Shown: positions 33,835 through 43,725, counted from the first letter of the stretch. The stretch: DNA of 56,211 bases from Anaerolineae bacterium (GCA_030605795.1 JAUWHR010000092.1:1-56211), one strand, 5' to 3'. Program-made: numbers and translations. Notes: a model not told the origin generated them from the sequence alone.

Positions 33835-36447
33835 ATGGCTTTTATGAGAAAAGACACCAATCCAGGTTCCACAAACCCCAAAACCAACAATGTCTGGCTG
33901 ATAATTACGGTTGTGGTGGTCTTAGGGATCGCTTTATTCAATGTTTCATCTTTCCATTATTCTGCTCTCGCTCAGCAAGTCCTTACCGCCAATGTGCGGG
34001 GGGTAGTAACCGATAAACAAACCGGACTGCCTGTACCCCAAGCTCAAGTCTTAGCGGCTGATCTTGCACTTTCAACCTACACTGATGCGGCAGGCCGCTT
34101 CTCTTGGCACGATATCCATCTCGCACAGACAGGTCTGCCAACCACTATCACCATTAACGCCGAGGGTTACCCGCAATGGACGATCCAGGATGTCCGGCTC
34201 TACGCCAACGATACCCTCATCCTCAGCGCACAACTCGACCATACACCCATCTTGATCATTGTTCCTCCTCCCCGCACGGATAGGGCAGACGCGCCGGAGA
34301 TAATGGGCAACCTCAGTCTTGATGCTGGAGAAGACCACCAATTGGACCTACCCTTGCCGGCCACCATCAGAGTCCGCATCACCGGCTATCCCTACTGTGA
34401 TCTGGACCGCCCTTATGAGGTCGAGGTCATTGATTTCATGGATTACGTCAAACATGTACTGCCCAACGAGTGGCCAGCCAGTTGGCATACGGATTCGTTA
34501 CGCGCGGGTGCGATGGCCGCGAAAATGTACGCGTGGTCGATCATCGCTGCGGGCGGGAAATGGCCTGACGCCGACGTTTACGATAGCACCTGCGATCAGG
34601 TCTATAACCCGGCCGTGGAATACGAGAGCACAAATATTGCGGTAGATTTCATATGGGATTGGCGTCTTACAAAAAATGATCGACTCTTCCGTACTTACTA
34701 CCGCCAATTGCTCAGTCAATGCATCGGTGCAGGACTGGCCGGTATCTGCATGGGACAGGTGGAATCTAACGAAATGGCAAACGACGGCTACGCGTGGGAG
34801 GAGATCCTTTTCAATTTCTACGACCTAAGCGAGCTATCCTACATGGGATTCATGCCAGGTGGTTACTCGCTCCGTTTCTTTGGCAACACCATTAATGATA
34901 TCGATCGGTTGAATATTCAAATCGATGATCCATCCGACGACAATCCTGGCCCACCGGTGGATATCGGCAGCGAAGATTTCACCGTCGAATGGTGGATGAA
35001 GGCCAACCCTGGTGAAAACAACGCCGGAAGTTGCACTCCGGGAGGAGAGAATTGGGTTCACGGCAACCAGATTATCGACCGTAGCGTGTACGAAGACTAT
35101 AACTCAGGCGAATACGGCGTCTCGATCACAGATGGCAAGATAGCCTTTGGGATAAACACTGGTCCAGCAAGTTATACCTTGTGCGGCTCCATCAATGTGA
35201 CTGATGGAACATGGCACCACATCGCCGTGACCCGCAGCCTGGACGGCGTCATGCGCATCTTCATCGACGGGGTCATGGATGCTGAAACTAATGGACCCAT
35301 CGGTGACATCAGTTATCCGGACGACCGTGAACAAACCCACAGCAACGATCCGTTCCTGGTTATCGGCGCCAAGAATCATAATCAGGATATAAATGAGCTT
35401 CCCGCTTTTATCGGCTGGGTTGACGAGATACGCTTCTCAAACATACTTCGCTACGCTGATAACTTCTCCCCCCCTGTCGAACCATTTACCACCGACGTGA
35501 ACACTCTCGCCCTCTATCACTTCAACGAAGGCATCGGAGGGACCATTATTGATAGCTCAGGCCATCCTGACGGTCCAAGCAATGGTTCCCGCGCTTTTGG
35601 AGGCTCTCCATCCGGCCCGAGGTATTCCACCGACACAATATGGTATGAACCCCCTCCAACGCCTACACCTACACCTACCGAGCCGCCAACATCGACTCCG
35701 ACATCTACGCCAACATCGACTTCGACGCCTACTGCAACGCCCACATCTACATCAACATCGACTTCGACGCCGACATCTACGTCAACCTCGACTTCGACAC
35801 CGACTATCACCTCAACCCCAACCATTACCCCCACATCGACTTCGACCCCGACCTCTACCCCAACCTCGATCTTCGGTGATGTGCCCTTTGGCCATTGGGC
35901 TTTCGACTATATCAACGCCCTGTATGAAGACGGCTATGTCGCTGGATGTTCCGCTGAGCCACGATTGTATTGCCCTGAACGCATTCTGAACCGCGCCGAA
36001 AGCTCGGTATTTGTCCTGCGTGGCAAGTACGGCACCATCTCCGATCCACCCTACCCTCCCCCAGACACACCTACATTTGTCGACGTCTCCAAGAGTTATT
36101 GGGGTTATGGTTGGATCGAAAGCCTGTGGACCGACGGTTTCACCGCCGGCTGTAATGTCGATCCCCTCATGTATTGCCCACTGCAGCAGCACACCCGCGC
36201 CGAGGGCAGCGTCTTCTTCCTACGGGTCAAGAACGGTGTCGGCTTTACTCCACCAACCCCGGCTGGCATCTTCAACGACGTGGACCTAGAAGCCTGGTAT
36301 GCAAGCTGGGTGGAAGCAGCCTTTAACCAAGGTATCCTACCTGCGTGCCAAGATGATCCCCCACTATTCTGCCCTGAGGATGAACTCGATCGAGCCTGGG
36401 CTGCCTACATGATGGTCCAGGCCAAGGGCGGCCTGCCGCTGCCATAA
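33835..36447 (+). CDS. Secreted SpoIID-like / LamG / SLH surface protein
   Basis: This is a ~870-residue exported protein. From ATG 33835 (TTG 33811 is open but poor) a membrane segment at about 20-38 ends in SALAQQ, a signal cleavage site. Domains in order are a carboxypeptidase-regulatory-like β-sandwich (about 50-130, VRGVVTDKQTGLPVPQAQVLA), a SpoIID/LytB-like region (about 175-325, EVEVIDFMDYVKHVLPNEWP, LRAGAMAAKMYAWSII), a LamG-type lectin domain (about 345-590, WHHIAVTRSLDGVMRIFIDG), a Thr/Ser/Pro linker and three SLH-like repeats with CX7CP motifs. SpoIID-like domains act on glycan strands of peptidoglycan. The SLH tail should hold the enzyme on a cell-wall glycan. The last 194 residues are nearly identical to the next gene. 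Confidence 0.8.
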   Translation: MAFMRKDTNPGSTNPKTNNVWLIITVVVVLGIALFNVSSFHYSALAQQVLTANVRGVVTDKQTGLPVPQAQVLAADLALSTYTDAAGRFSWHDIHLAQTGLPTTITINAEGYPQWTIQDVRLYANDTLILSAQLDHTPILIIVPPPRTDRADAPEIMGNLSLDAGEDHQLDLPLPATIRVRITGYPYCDLDRPYEVEVIDFMDYVKHVLPNEWPASWHTDSLRAGAMAAKMYAWSIIAAGGKWPDADVYDSTCDQVYNPAVEYESTNIAVDFIWDWRLTKNDRLFRTYYRQLLSQCIGAGLAGICMGQVESNEMANDGYAWEEILFNFYDLSELSYMGFMPGGYSLRFFGNTINDIDRLNIQIDDPSDDNPGPPVDIGSEDFTVEWWMKANPGENNAGSCTPGGENWVHGNQIIDRSVYEDYNSGEYGVSITDGKIAFGINTGPASYTLCGSINVTDGTWHHIAVTRSLDGVMRIFIDGVMDAETNGPIGDISYPDDREQTHSNDPFLVIGAKNHNQDINELPAFIGWVDEIRFSNILRYADNFSPPVEPFTTDVNTLALYHFNEGIGGTIIDSSGHPDGPSNGSRAFGGSPSGPRYSTDTIWYEPPPTPTPTPTEPPTSTPTSTPTSTSTPTATPTSTSTSTSTPTSTSTSTSTPTITSTPTITPTSTSTPTSTPTSIFGDVPFGHWAFDYINALYEDGYVAGCSAEPRLYCPERILNRAESSVFVLRGKYGTISDPPYPPPDTPTFVDVSKSYWGYGWIESLWTDGFTAGCNVDPLMYCPLQQHTRAEGSVFFLRVKNGVGFTPPTPAGIFNDVDLEAWYASWVEAAFNQGILPACQDDPPLFCPEDELDRAWAAYMMVQAKGGLPLP
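35866..36447 (+). repeat. SLH module duplicated with 39219-39800
   Basis: These 582 bases encode the three SLH-like repeats and match 39219-39800 at almost every position; the encoded 194 residues differ at seven. A diverged third copy lies at the end of the S8 gene (43726-44310, minus strand). Confidence 0.85.
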
Positions 36448-36626
36448 CAATTTATGGGCTTTGGTACACATAATGCAACAGTTCACACCAAGCAGGGAGG
36501 GACTCTGGTGCGATTGCCTCATCCACCATGATGCGTTAGGATGGTCGTGAATAGATATTAAGAGGAATCACAGATTTAATCATTTCCTGCATCGCACTAA
36601 TGTTCTAAATATTTACCTACAGAAGG

Positions 36627-39600
36627 ATGATCCCTTTGTTTAAAGCATGGGCTGGCAACATGTTGCGCAAATCTGATCTACCCAGGTTGGGATTCATCCT
36701 CCTTTTCACCGCTCTTCTTGTAGGGAGCGCATCCGCTGGTTGGATGGAGGTTGACGCAGCTCAACCAGCCTTCAGCTCGGTGATTCCAATCAATAGCGAC
36801 CATGAGTCGAGCAATTTCATGGCGCTGCCTCCCCTCACCTGCTCTCATGACACCACGGCAGATTCTCTGTTCTTACTCGGACCAAAGGACGGGATAACCA
36901 ATCGCTTGGTCCCTAACGACTCGACAGAAGGTTCATGGCCACCTCCTTCCCACCAGACAAGAGCTCGGTTGGTTGCATGGGCGTCAGCGAGACAACAATC
37001 TGGGCTTCCTATCTCGCCTATCCTACTTAATTATTTACCATCCTATGTGTACCAGATAGATCTTTCGACCTGGTTGTTGTCCGACGGTCAGTTTGTCTGG
37101 GGCCCAAATGTTGGCGACTTCAACCTCCACGGCTACCTCAATGAACAGGCTTCGAGCCTGGCACCGTACGCAGACGACGTGGAGATCTGGGCGAGATACA
37201 CCAGCGTCAACCCCAAGGTTCTGCTCGCGGTACTCGAGCTACGGTATGGATTGGTCAACTCTCTGGCAGTTGATCATTCGCCCGATGATGTCCGAACTAC
37301 GATTGAAAATACCGCCATGGATTTGGCGATCGCCTTCTACCAACACCTTCACACCTGGGGGACCCGCTCCACTCCTGATAGCGTGGAAACCGAGGCTTTA
37401 CATCCTTCGGTGGTATTCGCCGATGGCACAGCCGCCCTGATAAGCCAGGAACTCCCCTCGGGCAGCTACGCTGTCGCCGCCGCCCTGGCGATCTCGACCG
37501 ATTTCGACAATTGGCAGCAGGAGATCTCACCCCAGAGTTCTGGCGGGTTCAGCGCGGTTTTCGGTTCTATGTTCCCAGAGACCGACCCACTGGATGATAC
37601 CAACGACATCGATCCACCGGCATTGCCACCCGACGACTTGTTTCAATTCCCCTTCCCACTAGGCGCAACCTGGTACTTCGGAGGGCCACACAGTTGGGCC
37701 GGCGATGATACTCGACCCTTCTCCTCAATCGACTTTTACGCTGGAGGAGGTACGTGCGGATCTCCACCGAACCTGTATACCGTTGCCGCGGAAGGTGGTA
37801 TCGCCATCAGGCCTTATGGTTATGATTGCTGGCTTGAAATTAATCACGGCGAAGGATGGACCACCAGTTACTATCACATGCTAAACATGATCGACCCCCA
37901 AGGTTCAACAATCTACCAGAATGCCAGCATCGGGACGATCGCATGTGAGGTTTGCGCCGGCGGATGGGCCAGCGGTCCCCACGTCCACTGGACCCTTAAA
38001 TACAACGGTGCATACGTCAGCCTGGAGGGGGTTAAAGCATCCGGATGGACGATCCATGTGGGGGAAGAGGCCTATTACAGTGGATATATCGAACGCGATG
38101 GAGTAATCCTCGACCCCTGGAGTTCAGTGGTCAACGACTACCATCTCTACTACCCCTTGCAGGATACCTCGCTTCGTTTCTACGGCAACGGAGTGGACGA
38201 TATCGACCGGGTCAAAATTCCGCTTAACGATCCGGCTCGACCAGTAGATATCGGTGCCACCGATTTCACCCTCGAATGGTGGATGAAAGCATACCCGGAG
38301 GAGAACAACGCCGGCAGTTGCACTCCTGGTGGAGAAAATTGGGTGTATGGCAATACCATTTTCGATCGAAGCGTCTTTGAAGACCTGAACACCGGAGAAT
38401 TTGGCCTTTCCCTCGGAGATGGGCGAATCGCTTTCGGTATCAACAACGGAACAGCGGCCGAAACTTTGTGTGGCACGACCGATGTCGCCGACGGCACGTG
38501 GCACCACATCGCTGTGACCCGCAGCCTGGGCGGCGTCATGCGCATCTTCATCGATGGGATCTTGGACGCCGAAACCAACGGACCCACCGGCGACATCAGT
38601 TATCCGAACGATCGCGTGGCGACCCATGTCAACGACACATTCATCGTCATCGGCGCTAAGAAATTTGATACGAATGTTGAAGCGAGCCCCCCATATAGCG
38701 GCTGGATCGATGAAGTCCATCTCTCGAATACCATACGCTATACGGTTGACTTCACCCCACCCTCTGATCCCACATACCCGGATGGGAACTCAGTTGCCCT
38801 GTTCCATTTCGATGAGGGTATCGGGGATGCGGTGAACGACACCTCCGGTTACCCCGGTGGTCCAAGTAACGGCGCGCGGAGTTTTGGCGGTTCCCCCGCC
38901 GGACCCGAGTGGTCGACGGACACGCCGTTAAACCCATTCATCCCTACCGCCACACCTACATCTACGTCAACATCGACTTCAACACCTACGCCAACCTCGA
39001 CTTCGACATATACGCCAACATCGACTTCGACCGCGACACCGACACCTACCTCAACCTCGACTTCGACGCCAACATCGACGTCAACATCGACTTCGACGCC
39101 TACAGCCACTTCAACCCCCACGCCGACATCTACGTCAACCTCGACTTCGACACCGACTATCACCTCAACCCCAACTATTACCCCCACATCGACTTCGACC
39201 CCGACCTCTACGCCAACCTCGATCTTCGGTGATGTGCCCTTTGGCCATTGGGCTTTCGACTATATCAACGCCCTGTATGAAGACGGCTATGTCTCCGGGT
39301 GCTCCGCTGAGCCGCGGCTTTATTGCCCCGAACGTATTCTGAACCGCGCCGAAAGCTCGGTCTTTGTCCTGCGTGGCAAGTACGGCACCATCTCCGATCC
39401 GCCCTACTCTCCGCCAGACACACCTACATGTGTCGACGTCTCCAAGAGTTATTGGGGTTACGGTTGGATCGAAAGCCTGTGGACCGACGGTTTCACCGCC
39501 GGCTGTAACGTCGATCCCCCCATGTATTGCCCACTGCAGCAGCACACCCGCGCCGAGGGCAGCGTCTTCTTCCTACGGGTCAAGAACGGCGTCGGCTTTA

Positions 39601-39800
39601 CTCCACCAACCCCGACTGGCATCTTCGGTGACGTGGACCTAGAAGCCTGGTATGCAGGCTGGGTGGAAGCAGCGTTTAACCAAGGTATCCTACCTGCGTG
39701 CCAAGATGATCCCCCACTATTCTGCCCTGAGGATGAACTCGATCGAGCCTGGGCTGCCTACATGATGGTCCAGGCCAAGGGCGGCTTGCCCCTGCCATAA
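36627..39800 (+). CDS. Secreted M23-like / LamG / SLH surface protein
   Basis: This is a 1057-residue exported protein. A signal segment follows the possible alternative start at 36660 (LGFILLFTALLVGSASAG). After a ~250-residue helical part (LARLVAWASARQ, VLLAVLELRYGLVNS) of unknown function comes an M23 metallopeptidase-like domain (about 335-490). It has GPHSWAGDD…SSIDFYA for the first zinc ligands, and GPHVHW supplies the catalytic and third ligand histidines. A LamG domain (about 510-755), a long Thr/Ser/Pro linker (about 772-863) and three SLH-like repeats follow. M23 enzymes cut peptidoglycan cross-bridges. In repeat 2 a Phe is replaced by Cys (TCVDV), an unpaired cysteine not in the other two paralogues. 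It lies 179 bases after its paralogue. Confidence 0.82.
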   Translation: MIPLFKAWAGNMLRKSDLPRLGFILLFTALLVGSASAGWMEVDAAQPAFSSVIPINSDHESSNFMALPPLTCSHDTTADSLFLLGPKDGITNRLVPNDSTEGSWPPPSHQTRARLVAWASARQQSGLPISPILLNYLPSYVYQIDLSTWLLSDGQFVWGPNVGDFNLHGYLNEQASSLAPYADDVEIWARYTSVNPKVLLAVLELRYGLVNSLAVDHSPDDVRTTIENTAMDLAIAFYQHLHTWGTRSTPDSVETEALHPSVVFADGTAALISQELPSGSYAVAAALAISTDFDNWQQEISPQSSGGFSAVFGSMFPETDPLDDTNDIDPPALPPDDLFQFPFPLGATWYFGGPHSWAGDDTRPFSSIDFYAGGGTCGSPPNLYTVAAEGGIAIRPYGYDCWLEINHGEGWTTSYYHMLNMIDPQGSTIYQNASIGTIACEVCAGGWASGPHVHWTLKYNGAYVSLEGVKASGWTIHVGEEAYYSGYIERDGVILDPWSSVVNDYHLYYPLQDTSLRFYGNGVDDIDRVKIPLNDPARPVDIGATDFTLEWWMKAYPEENNAGSCTPGGENWVYGNTIFDRSVFEDLNTGEFGLSLGDGRIAFGINNGTAAETLCGTTDVADGTWHHIAVTRSLGGVMRIFIDGILDAETNGPTGDISYPNDRVATHVNDTFIVIGAKKFDTNVEASPPYSGWIDEVHLSNTIRYTVDFTPPSDPTYPDGNSVALFHFDEGIGDAVNDTSGYPGGPSNGARSFGGSPAGPEWSTDTPLNPFIPTATPTSTSTSTSTPTPTSTSTYTPTSTSTATPTPTSTSTSTPTSTSTSTSTPTATSTPTPTSTSTSTSTPTITSTPTITPTSTSTPTSTPTSIFGDVPFGHWAFDYINALYEDGYVSGCSAEPRLYCPERILNRAESSVFVLRGKYGTISDPPYSPPDTPTCVDVSKSYWGYGWIESLWTDGFTAGCNVDPPMYCPLQQHTRAEGSVFFLRVKNGVGFTPPTPTGIFGDVDLEAWYAGWVEAAFNQGILPACQDDPPLFCPEDELDRAWAAYMMVQAKGGLPLP

Positions 39801-39813
39801 GAGTCTCCTAATA

Positions 39814-39846
39814 AGACCTCCGAGGTCTTAAAGACCTCGGAGGTCT
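39814..39846 (+). terminator. Terminator-like hairpin after the M23/SLH gene
   Basis: AGACCTCCGAGGTCTT (39814-39829) and its exact reverse complement (39831-39846) are separated by one base. A second small hairpin ACCCGAAGGGTCTTTATA follows at about 39858-39876, and a third GACCATTCGG…GAGGTCTTAG at 39904. The cluster separates the two plus-strand genes from the converging GT39-like gene. Confidence 0.6.
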
Positions 39847-39939
39847 GACTAAGAAACCCGAAGGGTCTTTATATATTCTACCGAGTAGGATGACCTCCTA
39901 TAAGACCATTCGGATTTTAGAGGTCTTAGACGACGACAT

Positions 39940-41898
39940 TTATTTAATTTCTAGTCTGAAAAGGTAAATATCCACCCGGGTTTCGCCAAGCAATGATTGG
40001 CTGTCTTCGAGGACGAATTGACTTTCCAACCAGCTGACTTCCCGCTCCAAAGCGTAATCCGGGGCAGCATCGGAGGTCACGTACCACAAACGTCGAGCAT
40101 CCCCCTGCAATGAGTCAAACAACGCCAGGGTTTCCTTTGAAGGCAAAAAGTTATCATCCTTGGCTATTGATGCCCCCGGAATCTCATACGGAAGAGAATA
40201 CCAGCGCTGAGGCTGATCCCAACGATTGATCCAGAATGCCCATAGAGGCGTCCCATATGAGTCGATCACAACCACATCGCCTGGCTGGGAGCTCTTGGTG
40301 ACCGTCGTTAGTGCGGCATGAAGTTCGGGTCGGTCCGCTCCCCAGGCCGGATCCTGTCGGTATCCCCACCAGGTAGGGACGATCGGCAGCACCAAGGCAA
40401 GGGTGATGGCCAGCGAGTGGACAGCTTGCCTCCATCGCGATGGCGTATCACCACTTAAGTAAAACTTGAGCGCCCATAGAATGCATCCACCGAGAATTAG
40501 AGCCAAAAATGGAACAATGAGGACCTCGAGTCCGCCAATATGCAGCAATCTCATCCAGGCGACAGACCAATCACCCGGTCTCGTCAATCGAAGAATGTGT
40601 TCCGGAATGGCGAGGAAACGCGGGACCCAGGCCGCACCAGCAACATAAGGGTCTAGTCCTTTCGACTGCCATTCGAAGTAGACCAACCGCCAGGTCACAA
40701 TCGCGCCGCTCATCTGGATGACGACACTGGTGATTAGAACTGACCACAAGAGTATTTTATGTTTTTTGGTTTTCCCACTCAAGAACGCCTCTACCGGAGC
40801 AGCCAGTAAAGGAAATAAAATAGACAGCGCCGGAAGCATATAACGAAGTCCCCATCCATAAGTCCCCGCCCATAGATCCCGGTAAAATAGCGCCTGAGCT
40901 ACGGCGAGCGAGGCCGTAAAAAGCAGAGCTGCCAGGACATAAAACTGGTTGGACTTCCATGCTCTGCGGACTCCAGCAAATACTATAAACAGAGGGGGCG
41001 AAAAGAGAAGCACACTCTTCGCCGGGCTGATAAATGGACCTAGGACCGCTGCCAAGAACCCGGTATTTAGGCTGCCCACGAAGAAGCTGGCTAAAAAGCG
41101 ATAATAATCTAAGCTGTACCGGGCCAAAGGACCTTCCCCCGGCAATGCAGCTATGACAGCGTATATAGTTACAGCTAAGCCAAGGACCAGTGCCAAACCA
41201 ACCGCGAGGCGCCTTCTTGATGGACCTGACTTGAGCCAAAGGATCCCGCCAGAAATAACCAAAGCCGGGATCATAGCTGCTACCGTATTCTTGGCCAGCA
41301 TCCCACCGACAAGGCCGCTGATAACCAGGGCGCCACCCATCACCTTCCAACGACCGGTTTTGCCGGTCACCCATGCCCATCCAAGGAAAGCAATGCTGCT
41401 CATCAACATTGCCAACGAGTCCCGATAATAGGTCGTGGCGTAGGGCCAGGCCATCGATCCCGCGCCAAACAGGAAGGCGCACCACGTTGCTACGCTCAGT
41501 CGATGACCGAGCGAAAGCACAATGAGGAATATGATTCCAGCAGTAAACGCTGTCAGGTAGATGTTTAGCGAAAACAGAGCCTGGCCGCCACCAAATCCAA
41601 GCGCGGTCGCCAGCCGATAGAGACCGGCCCCCAACACAGCGTATGCCGGTTCGACTTGCGTCGCTTGATCTCCAAGGGGAATTAACGCCAGGACGCGCGT
41701 ATTGCCGTAAACCTGCGGCTGGGAGAACTCACCCCATAGCGCCATGCTTTGTGAACGAGCGGCTAAGATGTGCTCGTCGTCCACCCGGAATATCCCGTTG
41801 AAGCAAAATGTGTACAGGCAAATGTGAGCGGAGATGATCAGCAGGAATATTTTGGCGGCGCGCCTGGTATCAATTGTCTGCACCCCATCAGGACACAC
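39940..41898 (-). CDS. GT39-like polytopic glycosyltransferase
   Basis: This 652-residue membrane protein has about 12 helices. It resembles dolichyl/undecaprenyl-phosphate sugar:protein glycosyltransferases (PMT/ArnT-like). The first extracytoplasmic loop holds FRVDDEHILAARSQSMALWG (about residues 36-55), giving the acidic DD/DE pair expected for the catalytic base. A soluble C-terminal part (about 545-652) contains PGDVVVIDSYGTPLWAFWINRWDQ. It starts with GTG 41898, overlapping the GT2 gene by 11 bases, so the two are probably translated together. It might O-glycosylate the Thr/Ser-rich linkers encoded nearby; that is inference. Confidence 0.7.
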   Translation of the reverse strand: MCPDGVQTIDTRRAAKIFLLIISAHICLYTFCFNGIFRVDDEHILAARSQSMALWGEFSQPQVYGNTRVLALIPLGDQATQVEPAYAVLGAGLYRLATALGFGGGQALFSLNIYLTAFTAGIIFLIVLSLGHRLSVATWCAFLFGAGSMAWPYATTYYRDSLAMLMSSIAFLGWAWVTGKTGRWKVMGGALVISGLVGGMLAKNTVAAMIPALVISGGILWLKSGPSRRRLAVGLALVLGLAVTIYAVIAALPGEGPLARYSLDYYRFLASFFVGSLNTGFLAAVLGPFISPAKSVLLFSPPLFIVFAGVRRAWKSNQFYVLAALLFTASLAVAQALFYRDLWAGTYGWGLRYMLPALSILFPLLAAPVEAFLSGKTKKHKILLWSVLITSVVIQMSGAIVTWRLVYFEWQSKGLDPYVAGAAWVPRFLAIPEHILRLTRPGDWSVAWMRLLHIGGLEVLIVPFLALILGGCILWALKFYLSGDTPSRWRQAVHSLAITLALVLPIVPTWWGYRQDPAWGADRPELHAALTTVTKSSQPGDVVVIDSYGTPLWAFWINRWDQPQRWYSLPYEIPGASIAKDDNFLPSKETLALFDSLQGDARRLWYVTSDAAPDYALEREVSWLESQFVLEDSQSLLGETRVDIYLFRLEIK

Positions 41899-43036
41899 TG
41901 CTCGTCTCTCTCATCGGCTGGCTAATCGGGGCATTTCGACTTCGCAACCAGGTCTCCTTGCTCGCCAGGGCGAGGAGCAGGCTTTTCAGCCATAAAAGAA
42001 GATAGACTGGTGCCACCACCAGAGCATATATGGTGGATAGCTTATCATTTATAAGACTCAAACCATACAGGAGAGCTGCACACTCCAACAACAGGGCAAC
42101 AGCACCGATCAGCGACACTAATGCTAACAATAACCATCCACCCCCCATCCTGGTTGCCATTAACCAGGTACAAGAGAAGAACACAATCTTAATCGGAAAG
42201 ATCAAGGTCTTAGGCTTGAGAAGCACCGACGCTAGAAGGGACCATCCCGACGGACCTTGGGCCAATAGACGTAAAAGCTCATACGGATACGAAAGTAATA
42301 CATGGAACTGGCCTTTCAACCAACGTGCGCGCTGATGGACGGCACCCATCTCATCTTCAGGTTTGGGGTCGATGACATACGTCTCACTGACGAAGGAAAT
42401 GGGAACTCTAGCTGCTCCGAGCAGGACCGTCAACTCTACATCCTCGATAACAGTATGTAAACGACCGGATATCTCCTCCAACACAGAACGCCGAAAAGCC
42501 ATGCCTGTACCCCGCAGCCGTATAGACCAACCCAATCTGCTTCGAAGTTGATCGTACACCCTCTGTTCAACGATTTCGGAGAGCGAGGCTAGTAGAGCAA
42601 TGGGGGTTTTGGCAGGTGTCGATGGTTCTATCCTGGCTTGGACGACTGCGGCTCCACGTGCAAATCGATCTCGAATAACTGCGAAGAAACCCGGCGCCAC
42701 CCGGGTGTCAGCATCAAGGACAACGATTACTTGCTCTGATGAGGATTCTACGTTGGTTTGTTTCAGCCACCAATTTAGCGCCGGACCCTTTCCGATGGGC
42801 CCATTATCGGAACGAATGTGCACATGCGCCCCAGTCTGCTTCGCAACTGCAGCTGTGGCGTCTTGACAATGGTCAGCGATGACGTGGATCTGATCACATG
42901 AACCGATCATTCTTTTCAGCGAGCGTAAAGTACTCTCGAGTACATCCGCCTCATCCTGAGCGGGGATCACCACCGCCAGTTCTATTTCATTTACTACGTC
43001 GTGATTCATCTGGCTGGGAAATCTACTTGAGGACAA
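41888..43036 (-). CDS. GT2 family membrane glycosyltransferase
   Basis: This processive-type glycosyltransferase has 382 residues. The GT-A core has VVIPAQDEADVLESTLRSL (about residues 22-40), the DAD metal motif in VVLDADTRV (about 103), EDVEL (about 192) and QxxRW as HQRARWLKG (about 228-236). The C-terminal part has three to four membrane helices. It resembles enzymes that polymerise or transfer sugars across the membrane using an NDP-sugar. Start codon uncertain: TTG 43036 has a weak AGG, and ATG 43009 has no ribosome-binding site. Its 3' end overlaps the GT39-like gene. Confidence 0.82.
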   Translation of the reverse strand: MSSSRFPSQMNHDVVNEIELAVVIPAQDEADVLESTLRSLKRMIGSCDQIHVIADHCQDATAAVAKQTGAHVHIRSDNGPIGKGPALNWWLKQTNVESSSEQVIVVLDADTRVAPGFFAVIRDRFARGAAVVQARIEPSTPAKTPIALLASLSEIVEQRVYDQLRSRLGWSIRLRGTGMAFRRSVLEEISGRLHTVIEDVELTVLLGAARVPISFVSETYVIDPKPEDEMGAVHQRARWLKGQFHVLLSYPYELLRLLAQGPSGWSLLASVLLKPKTLIFPIKIVFFSCTWLMATRMGGGWLLLALVSLIGAVALLLECAALLYGLSLINDKLSTIYALVVAPVYLLLWLKSLLLALASKETWLRSRNAPISQPMRETSSVS

Positions 43037-43119
43037 TTGTCAACCTATAACCTGCTTGGTCCTGGATCTGGCAGAAGTAAACCCTCTCAAATCGCGTCAC
43101 GGTGCAGCTCGAACGCAGA

Positions 43120-43515
43120 TCATGGAACTACAGGCGAAGGGCAGGGCGTCCCTGGGAATTGGGAAATAAAATCAGCACATGCTGATGTGGCTGTCGCGCC
43201 AACGTCTGGAGTTATGGTAGGTTCAGGAGTTGCGGTAACGATCAAGAGCTTCGTTTCCGGAGTCGTCGGAGGGCACGTCGGGCAGACAGGCGAGGATACC
43301 ACCAATGTTGGGCTTGCCTCCACTTCGGTAGCTTCAGGTCCTGGCCCCCATGTCAGATCGAAGTAATCGAAGACATATAAGCCGTAGCCTACCGTCACCG
43401 TGATGACCACCCCCATTAATACACCTATGACCAGGGTTAGAACGAAAAGCTTGTTTACTGGTGGTTTCTTGGGCTTTTTAAACGGTTTTGTATCAATGTT
43501 GGAGGGATCCTGCAT
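43120..43515 (-). CDS. Membrane-anchored protein with Thr/Pro-rich outside part
   Basis: The function is unknown. The 131 residues are a basic cytoplasmic stretch (KPFKKPKKPPVNK), one helix (about 23-46, LFVLTLVIGVLMGVVITVTV) and an outside region rich in Pro, Thr, Val and Glu with CPTCPP and a C-terminal ACADFISQFPGTPCPSP. The four cysteines could form two disulfides. ATG 43515 has AAGGA eight bases upstream. It lies between the GT2 and S8 genes on their strand. Confidence 0.6.
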   Translation of the reverse strand: MQDPSNIDTKPFKKPKKPPVNKLFVLTLVIGVLMGVVITVTVGYGLYVFDYFDLTWGPGPEATEVEASPTLVVSSPVCPTCPPTTPETKLLIVTATPEPTITPDVGATATSACADFISQFPGTPCPSPVVP

Positions 43516-43725
43516 ATTTAAATTCCTTTTCGCTGTAGCAAATATCTTGGTATATCATCAAATTCCTGGCAATGCTCACAAAGTACAACCTTCTCAAGTG
43601 CTTTTGAATCAAACCAGATGCCATGCATCAGATGGCTGAGGATAATACCATGCAAACGCATAATAGCAAGACCCCGGTGTTAGAGCGTATGTTAGGAATT
43701 GGATGAGATTAGCAATTGACGTTGA

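Noticed and set aside
35653..35868. CRISPR array.
   Set aside because: The repeats are 6-18 bases, in frame, with no spacers; they encode a Thr/Ser/Pro linker.
38849..39187. Long antisense open frames rich in Val-Asp-Val/Gly-Val-Glu (also near 35517-35834 and 44315-44665).
   Set aside because: They are the reverse reading of period-6 Thr/Ser/Pro linker DNA, which cannot contain stops on the other strand. There is no ribosome-binding site and no protein-like composition.
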